A stretch of DNA of 64,000 nucleotides, from positions 124,001 to 188,000 of the forward strand of contig CAYPFR010000001.1 of NCBI GenBank assembly GCA_964410285.1, read 5' to 3'. The notes under the pieces are model-generated. The model was given only the letters and a program-made list of their open reading frames with translations. It was not told the origin of the DNA and did not search any database. The DNA is from Fretibacter sp964410285. Its GTDB lineage: Bacteria; Pseudomonadota; Alphaproteobacteria; Caulobacterales; Maricaulaceae. The position numbers and the translations under genes are program-made. Shown here piece by piece: positions 26,877 through 35,521 of this stretch (the stretch's first letter is position 1; every line of letters begins with the position of its first letter).

Positions 26877-27095
26877 TCATGACGGACGGCTAAATTGCGC
26901 GGCAATGAACTGCCAGAGCGGCTGACCGGAAACGGAAAGGGTCAACAGCCCCCACAAGATCAGCCCCAGTGTCAACCCCAGCAAAAGGGTGATGAGCCAC
27001 CAACTCGGCGGAGTAAGCAAAATAACTTGCCCGGATAAGGGTTTGCCGCGCGCCTCAAGCGCTTCTTTTCGGTACATATCAGACGGGCCAGCCAT
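26877..27095 (-). CDS. HlyD-like N-terminal stub membrane protein
   Basis: A 72-residue protein whose first half, MYRKEALEARGKPLSGQVIL followed by LTPPSWWLITLLL, closely resembles the cytoplasmic and membrane-anchor part of CvaA/HlyD-type adaptors that pair with C39 exporters. After the membrane helix (about residues 29-52) only some 20 residues follow (PLWQFIAAQFSRPS), and the periplasmic coiled-coil/lipoyl part is absent. The next gene in the operon is the C39 exporter, so no remnant of the missing part is present there. It could be a decayed adaptor or a purpose-built short accessory subunit. The start may be ATG 27095 or 27077. Confidence 0.72.
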   Translation of the reverse strand: MAGPSDMYRKEALEARGKPLSGQVILLTPPSWWLITLLLGLTLGLILWGLLTLSVSGQPLWQFIAAQFSRPS

Positions 27096-27130
27096 AAGGC
27101 GTGCTAATCTGATTTGCGCCAGCTTTGAAG

Positions 27131-27158
27131 AAAAAAATAGCCACCATTTTGGGTGGCC
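27131..27158 (-). terminator. Terminator upstream of the exporter cassette
   Basis: On the minus strand GCCACC, a CAAAAT loop and GGTGGC are followed by TATTTTTTT. It ends the DUF4167 transcript and so insulates the stub-exporter-peptide cassette from housekeeping genes upstream. Confidence 0.88.
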
Positions 27159-27182
27159 ATTTGGGCGTATAAAGGCGCGCGC

Positions 27183-27791
27183 CTATTCGGCGGCGTCGAT
27201 GGATTCGCCAGATTTCTTGCGCGGCGGGGCTGCGCGGCGGCGTTTAGGCTTCGCGCCACCTTGCGCGGTTTCAACGATCTTAAGACCGGGGACTGACGCC
27301 CCATCTGGCGCGGCGTCTGATGGTGGCGTCGACGCCGATTCTGCACTGCTGTCTTCATCCGTATCTTTGGATTTGCGGCGCGCGCGGCGGGGTTTGCCCT
27401 CTTCCATTTCAGCGGGCTTTTGCTCCTCAGCTGAGTTTTCGCGGCGGGACTTCCCTCGTCCGCGGCGTGAATGATTATCCTCATCGTCTTCGCCGCGCTC
27501 ACGGCGGGCGGCTTGCTGGGCTTCACGTTCTTCTTCGCGCGCCTTTTTCTCGGCTTCGAGCTTATTAACGAGGCGGAGATAATGCTCGGCATGTTGAAGG
27601 TAATTTTCAGCCTTTACGCGCGAACCGTTTGACTGTGCGTCGCGGGCGAGCTGCGTATATTTCTCATAAATCGTGCTCGCGCTACCGCGTACTTTCACAT
27701 CCGGCCCGTTGCTATCAAGCGAACGATTCGGATTATTATTGTGACGATTATTATTGTTATTATTGCGATTACGGCCGCGTTGACGCTTCAT
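27183..27791 (-). CDS. DUF4167 protein
   Basis: The 202-residue protein starts with an Asn/Arg-rich low-complexity segment (about residues 4-24), then the conserved DUF4167 domain: DVKVRGSASTIYEKYTQLAR and ENYLQHAEHYLRLVNKLEA. A charged, disordered tail follows. In many alphaproteobacteria this gene sits directly after prmC, as here. The family's function is unknown; the sequence suggests an RNA- or ribosome-associated role, which is inference. Confidence 0.9.
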   Translation of the reverse strand: MKRQRGRNRNNNNNNRHNNNPNRSLDSNGPDVKVRGSASTIYEKYTQLARDAQSNGSRVKAENYLQHAEHYLRLVNKLEAEKKAREEEREAQQAARRERGEDDEDNHSRRGRGKSRRENSAEEQKPAEMEEGKPRRARRKSKDTDEDSSAESASTPPSDAAPDGASVPGLKIVETAQGGAKPKRRRAAPPRKKSGESIDAAE

Positions 27792-27973
27792 AGCGATAGT
27801 CCTTAAAGGCCCCTACGAAATTGACAGTCCTGACCGACGCTGTGCCGGCTTTGTCTTACGATTTGGGCATGAGCGGGCCGGGTATCTTCCTGCGGCGCGC
27901 ATAAGTTGGATAGCAAAGGCTGAGACAAAATCAAAGTGTTTTTTTGGCTGCCCGCAATCACGATAATTTGCGC

Positions 27974-28840
27974 CTATTTCGGCCGCCTCCCGCTTATAAT
28001 GCGGGGCAGGCCGGCGAGGTCATGTTCAAGCTGTAGATCCCGAAAGCCAGCGGTTTTGAAAATGTCCATGGCGCTCTGCCCCTGATTATAGCCAATCTCC
28101 AGTACAATGCGGCCCTGCGGACTCATGTGGGGTGGGGCGGCCATTGCGATTTCCCTGTAAGGGTCAAGCCCGTCCTCCCCCCCGTCCAACGCAGGCATGG
28201 GGTCATAATCTTTGACCTCTTTTGAAAGGCTGGCGAGCGCTGCGCGCTCAATATAGGGCGGATTTGACATAATTAGGTCAAACGTCCCGCGAACAGGTGC
28301 CAGCCAGCTTCCGCGCAAAAATTCAATCCGCTCGGCGGCTCCGTGGGCGGCGGCATTTACACAGGCGATCTTAAGCGCGGCGGCGGAAATATCAACGGCG
28401 ACCCCGCGTGCCTTGGGGCGCTCACAGGCCGCAGTGATGATCATCGCCCCTGAGCCTGTGCCAATGTCCAAAATTTGCGGCGCCGGAATATCCGCAATCA
28501 GGCGCAGGGCCTTGGCCACAACTTCTTCCGTTTCCTGTCTCGGGGAGAGCACATCTTTACTGATCCGAAATCGCCGCCCGTAAAACATCCGCCAGCCCAA
28601 AATATGATCGACAGGCTCCCCCGCAAGCCGGCGGGCCGCCAGCGCGTCAAGTCTGGCCGCCGCGTCAGCGGGGATCGGCGCGCGGCTCTCGGAAATAAGC
28701 TGGGCGCGGGAGAGTCCGCTGGCGTGCATTAATAATAGCCGGGCCTCCAGCTCACTATCAGGCATCTGCGCGGTGTCCAGTTTTAAGCTAAGGGATCGGC
28801 GCGCTTGCTCAAAGCTATGTAAAATGTCTTTGCGGGTCAC
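27974..28840 (-). CDS. prmC: Peptide chain release factor N5-glutamine methyltransferase PrmC
   Basis: PrmC methylates the GGQ glutamine of RF1/RF2. The 288-residue protein has the N-terminal helical domain (LLLMHASGLSRAQLISE; GEPVDHILGWRMFYGRRFRI), the SAM motif ILDIGTGSGAMIITAA and the catalytic NPPYIE. The usual upstream partner prfA is not next to it here; instead an alpha/beta hydrolase gene precedes it by 13 bp. Confidence 0.95.
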   Translation of the reverse strand: MTRKDILHSFEQARRSLSLKLDTAQMPDSELEARLLLMHASGLSRAQLISESRAPIPADAAARLDALAARRLAGEPVDHILGWRMFYGRRFRISKDVLSPRQETEEVVAKALRLIADIPAPQILDIGTGSGAMIITAACERPKARGVAVDISAAALKIACVNAAAHGAAERIEFLRGSWLAPVRGTFDLIMSNPPYIERAALASLSKEVKDYDPMPALDGGEDGLDPYREIAMAAPPHMSPQGRIVLEIGYNQGQSAMDIFKTAGFRDLQLEHDLAGLPRIISGRRPK

Positions 28841-28853
28841 GGCGGGAGCGGCT

Positions 28854-29612
28854 TTAGATTTGCGCGATTACGCGCTCAAGCGCATCCGTCAATACGGCCA
28901 GATCAGCTTCGCGCGAGAGACTATGGTCCCCGCCCTTTATCAGCGTATAGCGCACGTGCTCAGAGGTTATCGCGCGCATAATACGGCGTGAATATTCCCA
29001 CGGCACGACGCTGTCGGCTTCCCCCTGCAAGATTTCGACAGGGCCCTCAAAAACAATTGGCGCGTCCAAGATTTGCCGCGCGCGCCCGTCCTCAATCAAG
29101 GCTTTGGAATAAGCATAGGGTTCCTCATAGCCTGAGGGCTCATAGATAATGCCGTCGGTCTCAAGTTTTGCGCGCCTTGCCTCGTCCCATCCCGCATAGG
29201 TCAATTTTTCAGTAAAATCCGGCGCGGGATTAATCAGTAAAAGCCCGCTGACATTTGGTGCGGTATTTCTTTCGGCCGCCGCCAACAGGCTCGCCCAGCC
29301 GCCCATTGAGCTGCCAACTAAAACCACCTTACCCGCCGCAAAACGTTCGATCATAAGCGACACATCCTCCGCCCAGCGCGAAATTGTGCCCGCTGTAAAC
29401 TCGCCGCTACTCAGGCCATGACCAAAATAATCAAACCGGACATAATTTACATCCCGCCGCCGCGCCCAGCCATGCAGATGCAGGGCTTTGCTGCCCTCCA
29501 TATCGGATTTCAGCCCGCCGCACCAAATGACCGCCGGCGCGTTCGCGGCCCCTTGATTTTGTTTATAGGCAAGGCGCTCGCCCTGCGGCGTTTGAAGGAA
29601 TTTAAGCGCCAT
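28854..29612 (-). CDS. ABHD10-like alpha/beta hydrolase
   Basis: A 252-residue alpha/beta hydrolase with nucleophile elbow VLVGSSMGGWASLL (Ser), Asp in LQGEADSVVPW and His in IKGGDHSLS. FDYFGHGLSSGEF is the typical motif following the second strand. The combination resembles the mitochondrial ABHD10 thioesterase/depalmitoylase family and its alphaproteobacterial relatives. Substrate is unknown. It overlaps the zinc-ribbon membrane protein gene upstream by 11 bp, implying coupled translation. Confidence 0.85.
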   Translation of the reverse strand: MALKFLQTPQGERLAYKQNQGAANAPAVIWCGGLKSDMEGSKALHLHGWARRRDVNYVRFDYFGHGLSSGEFTAGTISRWAEDVSLMIERFAAGKVVLVGSSMGGWASLLAAAERNTAPNVSGLLLINPAPDFTEKLTYAGWDEARRAKLETDGIIYEPSGYEEPYAYSKALIEDGRARQILDAPIVFEGPVEILQGEADSVVPWEYSRRIMRAITSEHVRYTLIKGGDHSLSREADLAVLTDALERVIAQI

Positions 29613-30693
29613 GATTGGACTCCTGCGCTGCGCCGCTCACCTGGGTTTGCTCGAGTGTTTGTGCGGGCTCCCCGCAGCATAGGCAAAACCGGTGGAAAGA
29701 GATATTTCGCTCATTACACTTCCGACATTTTTCTTTCAGCCTGATACCGCAATGTACGCAAAAATCGGTTTCAATATCCTCACGGATCACAATGGAACGA
29801 TCGCAGCCCGGGCAGGTTTTGGCCGCGATTTTCTTTAGAGCGGTTTCATATTCAATCGACTGGCGGCGCTCCCCCTCTGAACGGCTCTCCTCGGCTTGTT
29901 TTTTCTCCAGATAGCGGCGCATAGCACGAATGACAAAATGACCGATAATGACCACCATGATCAGGCCCACGCCGTAACGCACATATCCGCCGTAGGACGG
30001 CAGATAGGGCACAAGCTCGATGAAAAAGGCAAAGAGGGCAAAAATCACAAAGCCGCGGTATAGCGGCCAATAGCTACTCGCGCGCTGCTTGGCCGTGAGC
30101 CATCCCGCGATTATCAAGAGCGGCAAAGTTAGCGCAAGGCGGTAAAGAAAAACCCGCAGGGCCTGACTGTCCTTTGCGCGCCTATAGGCAGGGCGGGCTT
30201 GATCAAATAGGGCTGTGCGCGCCGCTTTTGCCTCGCGCGATTCTGTACGGGCGGCACGGAGGCTCCCTTGCACGGACTCCAGCCTGCGCAGGGCGGCGCG
30301 CTGCTTATCACGCAGGGCTTCAACCTCGCGCGTGCGCCTAATAACGGCGGGGTTTTGCGCGCTTGACTCCGTGGCGCTGCGCGCGCTTAGCCAATTGGTG
30401 AGCGAGTCCTGCGCGGCGGCGTAATCACTGCGCGCGGAATTCACATTGCGCTGGCCTATGTCGCGTGCGGCTGCGGTATTTTTGAGGGCTTCTTCTGCTT
30501 CGGCTATCCTTGTGTCCGCCGCCTGTAATGCGTCAACGGATATGAACTGCTCGGCGGTGATGGTTTTATCGGCTTTGGGCAAATCTTTGATAATGAGGCT
30601 GCCTAGCCCGATCAAAAACCCGGCAAAGACGATGGATAGGCCCCACATAACTATAGAATAAATTTGCTGTGGACGGCGCGTTGATTTTGACAT
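29602..30693 (-). CDS. Membrane protein with coiled coil and paired zinc ribbons
   Basis: A 363-residue protein. It has one membrane helix near residues 13-33, a coiled coil at about 60-165, three to four helices between about 180 and 260, then a cytoplasmic tail with two zinc ribbons: CPGC...CVHC and CRKC...CLCC. No enzymatic motif is visible. Double zinc-ribbon tails often mediate protein contacts. Function unknown. Confidence 0.78.
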   Translation of the reverse strand: MSKSTRRPQQIYSIVMWGLSIVFAGFLIGLGSLIIKDLPKADKTITAEQFISVDALQAADTRIAEAEEALKNTAAARDIGQRNVNSARSDYAAAQDSLTNWLSARSATESSAQNPAVIRRTREVEALRDKQRAALRRLESVQGSLRAARTESREAKAARTALFDQARPAYRRAKDSQALRVFLYRLALTLPLLIIAGWLTAKQRASSYWPLYRGFVIFALFAFFIELVPYLPSYGGYVRYGVGLIMVVIIGHFVIRAMRRYLEKKQAEESRSEGERRQSIEYETALKKIAAKTCPGCDRSIVIREDIETDFCVHCGIRLKEKCRKCNERNISFHRFCLCCGEPAQTLEQTQVSGAAQESNHGA

Positions 30694-30786
30694 GTCTTTC
30701 CCCTTTCCGCCAAAGGTAGGCTAGGAATAAGGCCTAGGCAATAGCGTCCTAGCCCGCTATTGCGGGCTTATGGAAAGTGCGTGCTC

Positions 30787-31908
30787 ATGAAGATATTACA
30801 AGTCTTGCCCGAGTTAGGTGCAGGCGGCGTAGAGCGCACCAGCGTTGACATCGCGCAGGCTTTGGCCGCGGCGGGCTTTGTTCCCCATGTGGCAAGTGCA
30901 GGCGGGGCGCAGGTCAGCGCGGTAACAGCGCTCGGCGGCGTGCATCACAGCCTGCCGCTGGCGTCAAAAAACCCGCTAGTCTGGCGCCAAAGCGCCAGGG
31001 CACTCGGCGACATTATTACGCGCGAGAAAATTGATATTGTCCATGCTAGGTCTCGCGCCCCGGCGCGTCCTGCGCTCTGGGCATCCCGCGCCTGCGGGGT
31101 GAAATTTGTCACTACCTATCACGGCATTTATAATGCAAATAGCGCGCTTAAGCGGCGCTATAACTCTATCATGGCGCGCGGCGATCATGTCATTGCTAAT
31201 TCCGAATTTACCAAGGCTCATATTATTAAAACCCACGGCACAAAGCCGGCCCGTATCACGGCGATCCCGCGCGGGGTTGACCTCGCGGCCTTTGCGCTGG
31301 AAGTAGGTGCGGACAGGATACAGGCCATACGCGCCCATTGGGGAACCGCGCCCGATGAACGCGTCTTGTTATTGCCCGGACGGCTCACGCGCTGGAAAGG
31401 GCAGCTTGACGCTATTGCCGCTATGGACCCGCGCGCCGGACTTACGCTTGTTATTCAGGGCGATCCTCAGGGCCGAACGGCCTATGTCGAGGCCCTAAAA
31501 GCGGTGATCGCCAAAAGCACCGCGCGCATTATTATCGCCCCGCCCCATTCGGATATGGCCGCCGCCTATGCCGCAAGTTTTGGCGTGATTTCAGCGTCAA
31601 ATGAACCCGAAGCCTTTGGGCGGGTAACGGCCGAGGCTTGCGCCATGGGCCGGCCCGTGATTGCAACAGCGCATGGGGGCTCGGTCGAAATCCTGCAGAT
31701 CGGCACAGCTTCCCCGCCGCTGGGCTTGATTGCGCCGCCAGGTGACATTGCTGCTCTTGGGGCGCAAATCAGGACGCTTGGCGAAATGGACGCCGATGCC
31801 GCCCGCCGCTTTGCCGAGCGCGCTCAACGCCGCGTCCGCCAAATTTTCACCAATTCGGCTATGTGCGCCGCGACGTTAGCGGTTTATCGTCAATTATTGA
31901 TGGAATAG
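30787..31908 (+). CDS. GT4-family glycosyltransferase
   Basis: From ATG 30787 the protein is 373 residues. It begins ILQVLPELGAGGVERTSVDI, typical of GT-B family 4 enzymes, and carries IVHARSRAPARPALWA, TTYHGIYNA, VIANSEFTKAHI and IPRGVDLAAF. The C-terminal donor-binding half has LLLPGRLTRWKGQ and SNEPEAFGRVTAEACAMGRP, which includes the conserved E-x7-E motif. It probably adds a sugar to lipopolysaccharide or another surface glycan. Confidence 0.92.
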   Translation: MKILQVLPELGAGGVERTSVDIAQALAAAGFVPHVASAGGAQVSAVTALGGVHHSLPLASKNPLVWRQSARALGDIITREKIDIVHARSRAPARPALWASRACGVKFVTTYHGIYNANSALKRRYNSIMARGDHVIANSEFTKAHIIKTHGTKPARITAIPRGVDLAAFALEVGADRIQAIRAHWGTAPDERVLLLPGRLTRWKGQLDAIAAMDPRAGLTLVIQGDPQGRTAYVEALKAVIAKSTARIIIAPPHSDMAAAYAASFGVISASNEPEAFGRVTAEACAMGRPVIATAHGGSVEILQIGTASPPLGLIAPPGDIAALGAQIRTLGEMDADAARRFAERAQRRVRQIFTNSAMCAATLAVYRQLLME

Positions 31909-31999
31909 ACATTATTAGGTGAATAACCATGCGAAAGCGGTTGCAGACCTTGAAAATTGCGATATTTGTCGTCATATTCAGCACCGCTTGAAACAACAC

Positions 32000-32015
32000 A
32001 GGAGAATTCAGCATC
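32000..32015 (+). promoter_or_regulatory. infC ribosome-binding site and ATC start
   Basis: AGGAG (32000-32004) lies eight bases before ATC at 32013-32015, which opens the IF3 frame. The next ATG (32028) has no Shine-Dalgarno. Rare start codons such as AUU and AUC are known for infC and let IF3 repress its own synthesis by rejecting non-canonical starts. Confidence 0.85.
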
Positions 32016-32552
32016 GCTAGACGTCCCATGGCTGCCGCCCCCGCGCAAAAAGCAAAAGGCCCCCGTATAAATCGGGATATTACAAATCCAAAAGTATTGC
32101 TGATTCTCGAAGACGGCGAAAAGAAGGGCGTGGTTTCCATTGAAGACGCCTTGATGGCCGCTCGCACAGCGGGCCTTGATCTGGTGGAAGTTGGCCCCGG
32201 CGAAACGCCTGTCTGTAAAGTACTGGATTACGGAAAACTCCGTTTTGAAAATCAGAAGAAAAAGGCAGCCAACCGCAAAAACCAGCGCACGCAATCGCTT
32301 AAAGAGATCAAAATGCGGCCCAATATTGATGTCCATGACTACGGCGTCAAAACCCGGGCTATGCAAAAATTTTTTGACCGCGGCGATAAAGTCAAGGTGA
32401 CGGTGCGTTTCCGAGGGCGCGAAATGGCGCATATGGATCGGGGGGCTGATCTGCTGGAGCGCGTACGCGAGGATTTTGAAGAAATCGCAAAGGTTGAGTT
32501 TGCGCCGAAAACAGAGGGCAGGATGATGATCATGGTCTTGGCGCCAAAATAG
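32013..32552 (+). CDS. infC: Translation initiation factor IF-3, ATC start
   Basis: IF3 splits the 70S ribosome and proofreads the start codon. With the ATC start the protein is 179 residues, beginning A-R-R-P-M after the initiator, then KGPRINRDI as in other IF3s. The N-domain includes DLVEVGPGETPVCKVLDYGK, and the C-domain EIKMRPNIDVHDYGVKTR, KVKVTVRFRGREMAH and GRMMIMVLAPK. The in-frame ATG at 32028 would remove five conserved residues and has no ribosome-binding site. rpmI and rplT, the usual partners of infC, are nearby but on the opposite strand and separated by a methyltransferase gene. Confidence 0.96.
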   Translation: MARRPMAAAPAQKAKGPRINRDITNPKVLLILEDGEKKGVVSIEDALMAARTAGLDLVEVGPGETPVCKVLDYGKLRFENQKKKAANRKNQRTQSLKEIKMRPNIDVHDYGVKTRAMQKFFDRGDKVKVTVRFRGREMAHMDRGADLLERVREDFEEIAKVEFAPKTEGRMMIMVLAPK

Positions 32553-32680
32553 CTTGCTCACACGCGCTCGATTAGATCGCGGCTGCGCGATAGGCCGCCG
32601 CCCGCAGCGCTCACTAACTTAAAACGTGAATTGCATTTTGGGGCCCTGCGCTTTTAATGTGCCCCCAAACAGGGGGTTTT

Positions 32681-33892
32681 ATGAAGTTACTTAATTCCAT
32701 GATGGCGGGCTTTGTGAAAACAGGCCAGCTCACCATCATTGACGCCGATGGCGGGCAGCATGTGCATGGTCCGGGTGGACATCCATCCGCTGTTATTCGC
32801 CTGACCGATAAAAAGCTCTACCGGACTTTGTTCCTCAATCCAGAGCTGCGCGCAGGCGAGGCCTATATGGACGGAACGCTCATTTGCGAGGGCGGGGGCA
32901 TACGTGACCTTCTGGAAGTTTTTGCCCATAATCGCGACGGTCTTCGCAAGCATCCATGGCAGAAAATACTCAAAGGCTGGCTAAAGAAAATCCGGCGCTA
33001 TCACCAGCGTAACCGCGCCGTAGCCTCGCGCAAAAATGTGCAGCACCATTATGATCTTTCCAATGAATTTTACCGATTGTTTCTGGACGAAGATTTGCAA
33101 TATAGCTGCGCCTATTGGCCGTCTCTGGATATAACGCTAGAGGAGGCGCAGCGCGCCAAGAAAGCCCATATCGCGGCCAAGCTTAATCTGAAACCGGGCC
33201 AGCGCGTTTTAGATATTGGCTGCGGCTGGGGCGGGATGGCGATCTATCTGGCACAAAATTATGGCGTGAACGTCGTCGGCGTAACCTTATCGGACGAGCA
33301 GCACGCGCTGGGCCGCGCGCGGGTAAAGGCGCTGGGCTTGTCGGATAAAGTCGACATAAGGCTACAAGATTATCGTGACGTGCCAGAAAAATTTGACGCT
33401 ATTGTGTCGGTTGGCATGTTTGAACATGTCGGCATTGCGCATTATCTTGAATATTTCAGCAAAATTCATGATGCGCTGAAAGATGATGGCTGCGCGCTCG
33501 TGCATTCGATTGGGCGAAAAGGCGGGCCGGGTACAACGGGAGCGTGGATACGCAAATATATTTTCCCCGGCGGGTATTCTCCTGCCCTCTCCGAGACCTT
33601 TGCCGAAATAGAGAAAGCGGGCCTCTGGGTGACAGATTGCGAAATTCTGCGCCTGCATTACGCCGAAACCTTGCTGGAGTGGGATAAGCGCTTTCAGAAA
33701 AACCGCGATAAAGTCATAGAGATGTTTGACGCGCGATTTGCCCGCATGTGGGAATTTTACCTGATCGTCTCGGAGTTTTCATTCCGCCATGGAAAGCATA
33801 TGAACTTCCAAATCCAGCTTTCTAAATCTGTCGGCGCTCTGCCGATGGCGCGTGATTATATGCTGGAAGGTGAACGTGCCTTACAAGCCTAG
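32681..33892 (+). CDS. Cyclopropane-fatty-acid-synthase family methyltransferase
   Basis: A 403-residue SAM-dependent enzyme of the CFA synthase family, which methylenates double bonds in membrane phospholipid chains. SAM site VLDIGCGWGGMAIYLAQNYG, followed by GVTLSDEQHALGRARV, SVGMFEHVGIAHYLEYF and FPGGYSPAL; the N-terminal part shows VQHHYDLSNEFYRLFLDE and LQYSCAYW. ATG 32681 has AGGGGG upstream. It lies between infC and the convergent rplT-rpmI operon. Confidence 0.92.
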   Translation: MKLLNSMMAGFVKTGQLTIIDADGGQHVHGPGGHPSAVIRLTDKKLYRTLFLNPELRAGEAYMDGTLICEGGGIRDLLEVFAHNRDGLRKHPWQKILKGWLKKIRRYHQRNRAVASRKNVQHHYDLSNEFYRLFLDEDLQYSCAYWPSLDITLEEAQRAKKAHIAAKLNLKPGQRVLDIGCGWGGMAIYLAQNYGVNVVGVTLSDEQHALGRARVKALGLSDKVDIRLQDYRDVPEKFDAIVSVGMFEHVGIAHYLEYFSKIHDALKDDGCALVHSIGRKGGPGTTGAWIRKYIFPGGYSPALSETFAEIEKAGLWVTDCEILRLHYAETLLEWDKRFQKNRDKVIEMFDARFARMWEFYLIVSEFSFRHGKHMNFQIQLSKSVGALPMARDYMLEGERALQA

Positions 33893-33925
33893 CTGTCAGG
33901 GCCCTGCCCCGAAAGCCGGTTACAT

Positions 33926-33951
33926 AAAACGCCCCATTAAAGGGGCGTTTT
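33926..33951. terminator. Bidirectional terminator, CFA-like gene / rplT
   Basis: AAAACGCCCC and GGGGCGTTTT form a perfect 10-bp stem with a 6-base loop. A and T runs flank both sides, and it sits between convergent genes. Confidence 0.92.
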
Positions 33952-33974
33952 AAAAACAATTTTTCTAAAAAAGC

Positions 33975-34352
33975 TTAGGCTTTGACCGTATGCGGCGCGC
34001 TGGCGTTTTTCTTGGCGGTTTCCACCAGAGCCGCAAAGGCTGCGGGTTCATTGCCGGCCATATCGGCAAGAATTTTACGATCAAGCGTAATGCCGGCCTT
34101 ATTTAGCCCGTCCATAAAACGGCCATAGGTCATGCCATGTGCGCGGGCGGCAGCATTGATACGCTGAATCCAAAGGGCGCGGAACTGACGCTTTTTAAGC
34201 TTGCGGCCAATATAAGCATATTGACCGGCTTTTTCGACTGCCTGATTGGCAATGCGAAATGTATTCTTGCGGCGGCCGCGATAGCCCGAGGCTGCATCTG
34301 TGATTTTTTTGTGACGGGCGTGCTTGGTGACGCCCCGTTTTACGCGTGACAT
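33975..34352 (-). CDS. rplT: 50S ribosomal protein L20
   Basis: A 125-residue basic protein: MSRVKRGVTKHARHKKITDA, YRGRRKNTFRIANQAVEKAG, LKKRQFRALWIQRINAAAR and GMTYGRFMDGLNKAGITLDR are diagnostic of L20, an early 50S assembly protein and often a translational repressor of its own operon. It lies 33 bp after rpmI. Confidence 0.98.
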   Translation of the reverse strand: MSRVKRGVTKHARHKKITDAASGYRGRRKNTFRIANQAVEKAGQYAYIGRKLKKRQFRALWIQRINAAARAHGMTYGRFMDGLNKAGITLDRKILADMAGNEPAAFAALVETAKKNASAPHTVKA

Positions 34353-34385
34353 AGTCTACTCCAAATTTGATAAATAGCGGTGGGC

Positions 34386-34586
34386 CTAGCCGTTGGGCAT
34401 GAAAGATTTTTTGATACGCTTGGCATCGCAATCTTTTAGGACGGTTGTGCCGCGCAACTTACGAATCTGGTCGTTCGTGCGCTTGATCATACCGTGGCGT
34501 TTACCCGCTTGGCCGGCTTTCACCTTGCCTGACGCGGTCAATTTGAAGCGCTTTTTCGCGCCTGACTTGGTCTTCATTTTTGGCAT
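34386..34586 (-). CDS. rpmI: 50S ribosomal protein L35
   Basis: The start at ATG 34586 has AGGAGAC upstream. The 66-residue product begins MPKMKTKSGAKKRFKLTASG and ends in the usual conserved short tail. It is the first gene of the rpmI-rplT operon. A longer upstream in-frame extension is not coding. Confidence 0.97.
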   Translation of the reverse strand: MPKMKTKSGAKKRFKLTASGKVKAGQAGKRHGMIKRTNDQIRKLRGTTVLKDCDAKRIKKSFMPNG

Positions 34587-34765
34587 TTCGGTCTCCTTGT
34601 AAGGGGCCTTTGGAAGTGAAGCCTCCCGGGCCCTGCCTTTTGAGCAAACAGGCATGCCTTTCGCCTGCAGTGCTGCATTTCCATATGGAAGAGCGGCTTA
34701 TAGCGCGGCCTGCGCTGATTGCAAGCCTGTTTTCATACCGGCGTCTCGGCCCGTCTTTGCCGCGG

Positions 34766-35443
34766 CTAAAAGTCGAGATTTCGGTAATGACGCGGCGGGA
34801 TGATGCCGGCAATCCTGTCGTTCAAGAGCGGCTGTACACTCGGGCGCGATTTCAGCTTCTGATACCAATCTTTAAGCTCAGGCCAGTCCCGCCAGCGGAT
34901 TTCGCCGAGAAAATCAAGGCAAGAGATATGCGCCGCCCCTGCCACATCGGCAAGGCTGAACTGCCGCCCCGCAAGATAGCTGCGTTTCTCAAGTAGCCAT
35001 GTCAAATATTCCAAATGCATATTCAGCGCCTCGCGCCCCATTCGCAGGGTCGGGGGATGGGGCGCCTCGCTCGCAAGCATGACTTTTTCCACCCGTTCAT
35101 AAAGGATATAAGCATGGACCTCGTTCGAAAACTTGCCGTCCAGCCAATCACAGATCCGCCGCGCTTCGGCGCGCTCTAGGGGATCGCTTGGCATAAGGCG
35201 CGCTTTGGGCGCGCAATCGGTCATATATTCGCAAATCGCCCGGGCCCCCACGATCATCGCGGTACCCCCTGCAACCACGTCAGAGAGAGCGGGCGGGATA
35301 CCTTCGGCGACTTTACCCAGAAAGGTCTCATCTGGCGCCCAGGGGTTAACCGCTTCCAGCGTGACTTTTAATTTGGCTTCACCCATAGCAATGCGCGCCT
35401 GCCGAGAGGCGGGGTCGAGTGGAAAGTGAAATAAAATGCGCAC
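34766..35443 (-). CDS. fzlA: GST-fold protein, FzlA-like
   Basis: A 225-residue glutathione S-transferase-fold protein: thioredoxin-like N-domain (ILFHFPLDPASRQARIAMGE; VNPWAPDETFLGK) and all-helical C-domain with RSYLAGRQFSLADVAGAAH and LKDWYQKLKSRPSVQPLL. The ending HYRNLDF matches the conserved C-terminus of the alphaproteobacterial FtsZ-binding protein FzlA, which is needed for constriction in Caulobacter. A plain GST is the alternative. It neighbours a PodJ-like polarity gene. Confidence 0.75.
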   Translation of the reverse strand: MRILFHFPLDPASRQARIAMGEAKLKVTLEAVNPWAPDETFLGKVAEGIPPALSDVVAGGTAMIVGARAICEYMTDCAPKARLMPSDPLERAEARRICDWLDGKFSNEVHAYILYERVEKVMLASEAPHPPTLRMGREALNMHLEYLTWLLEKRSYLAGRQFSLADVAGAAHISCLDFLGEIRWRDWPELKDWYQKLKSRPSVQPLLNDRIAGIIPPRHYRNLDF

Positions 35444-35521
35444 GCCATTCCTCTAACCTGTGAATGGGTAACGAAGCGTTAAAGCCCCTGATGGCTGCGG
35501 ATTAGGCAGATGAGGGAGCGG

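Noticed and set aside
26877..26905. Overlap of the stub gene with a TTG start for the C39 exporter
   Set aside because: GTG 26863 has a better Shine-Dalgarno and aligns with exporter N-termini; the overlapping TTG start is probably not used.
27974..28840. Possible prfA remnant beside prmC
   Set aside because: The upstream gene is an intact alpha/beta hydrolase; no RF1 motif (GGQ) was seen nearby.
31890..32561. 223-codon antisense ORF over infC
   Set aside because: Fully overlaps the well-supported IF3 gene and shows no family signal; it is a mirror of biased codon use.
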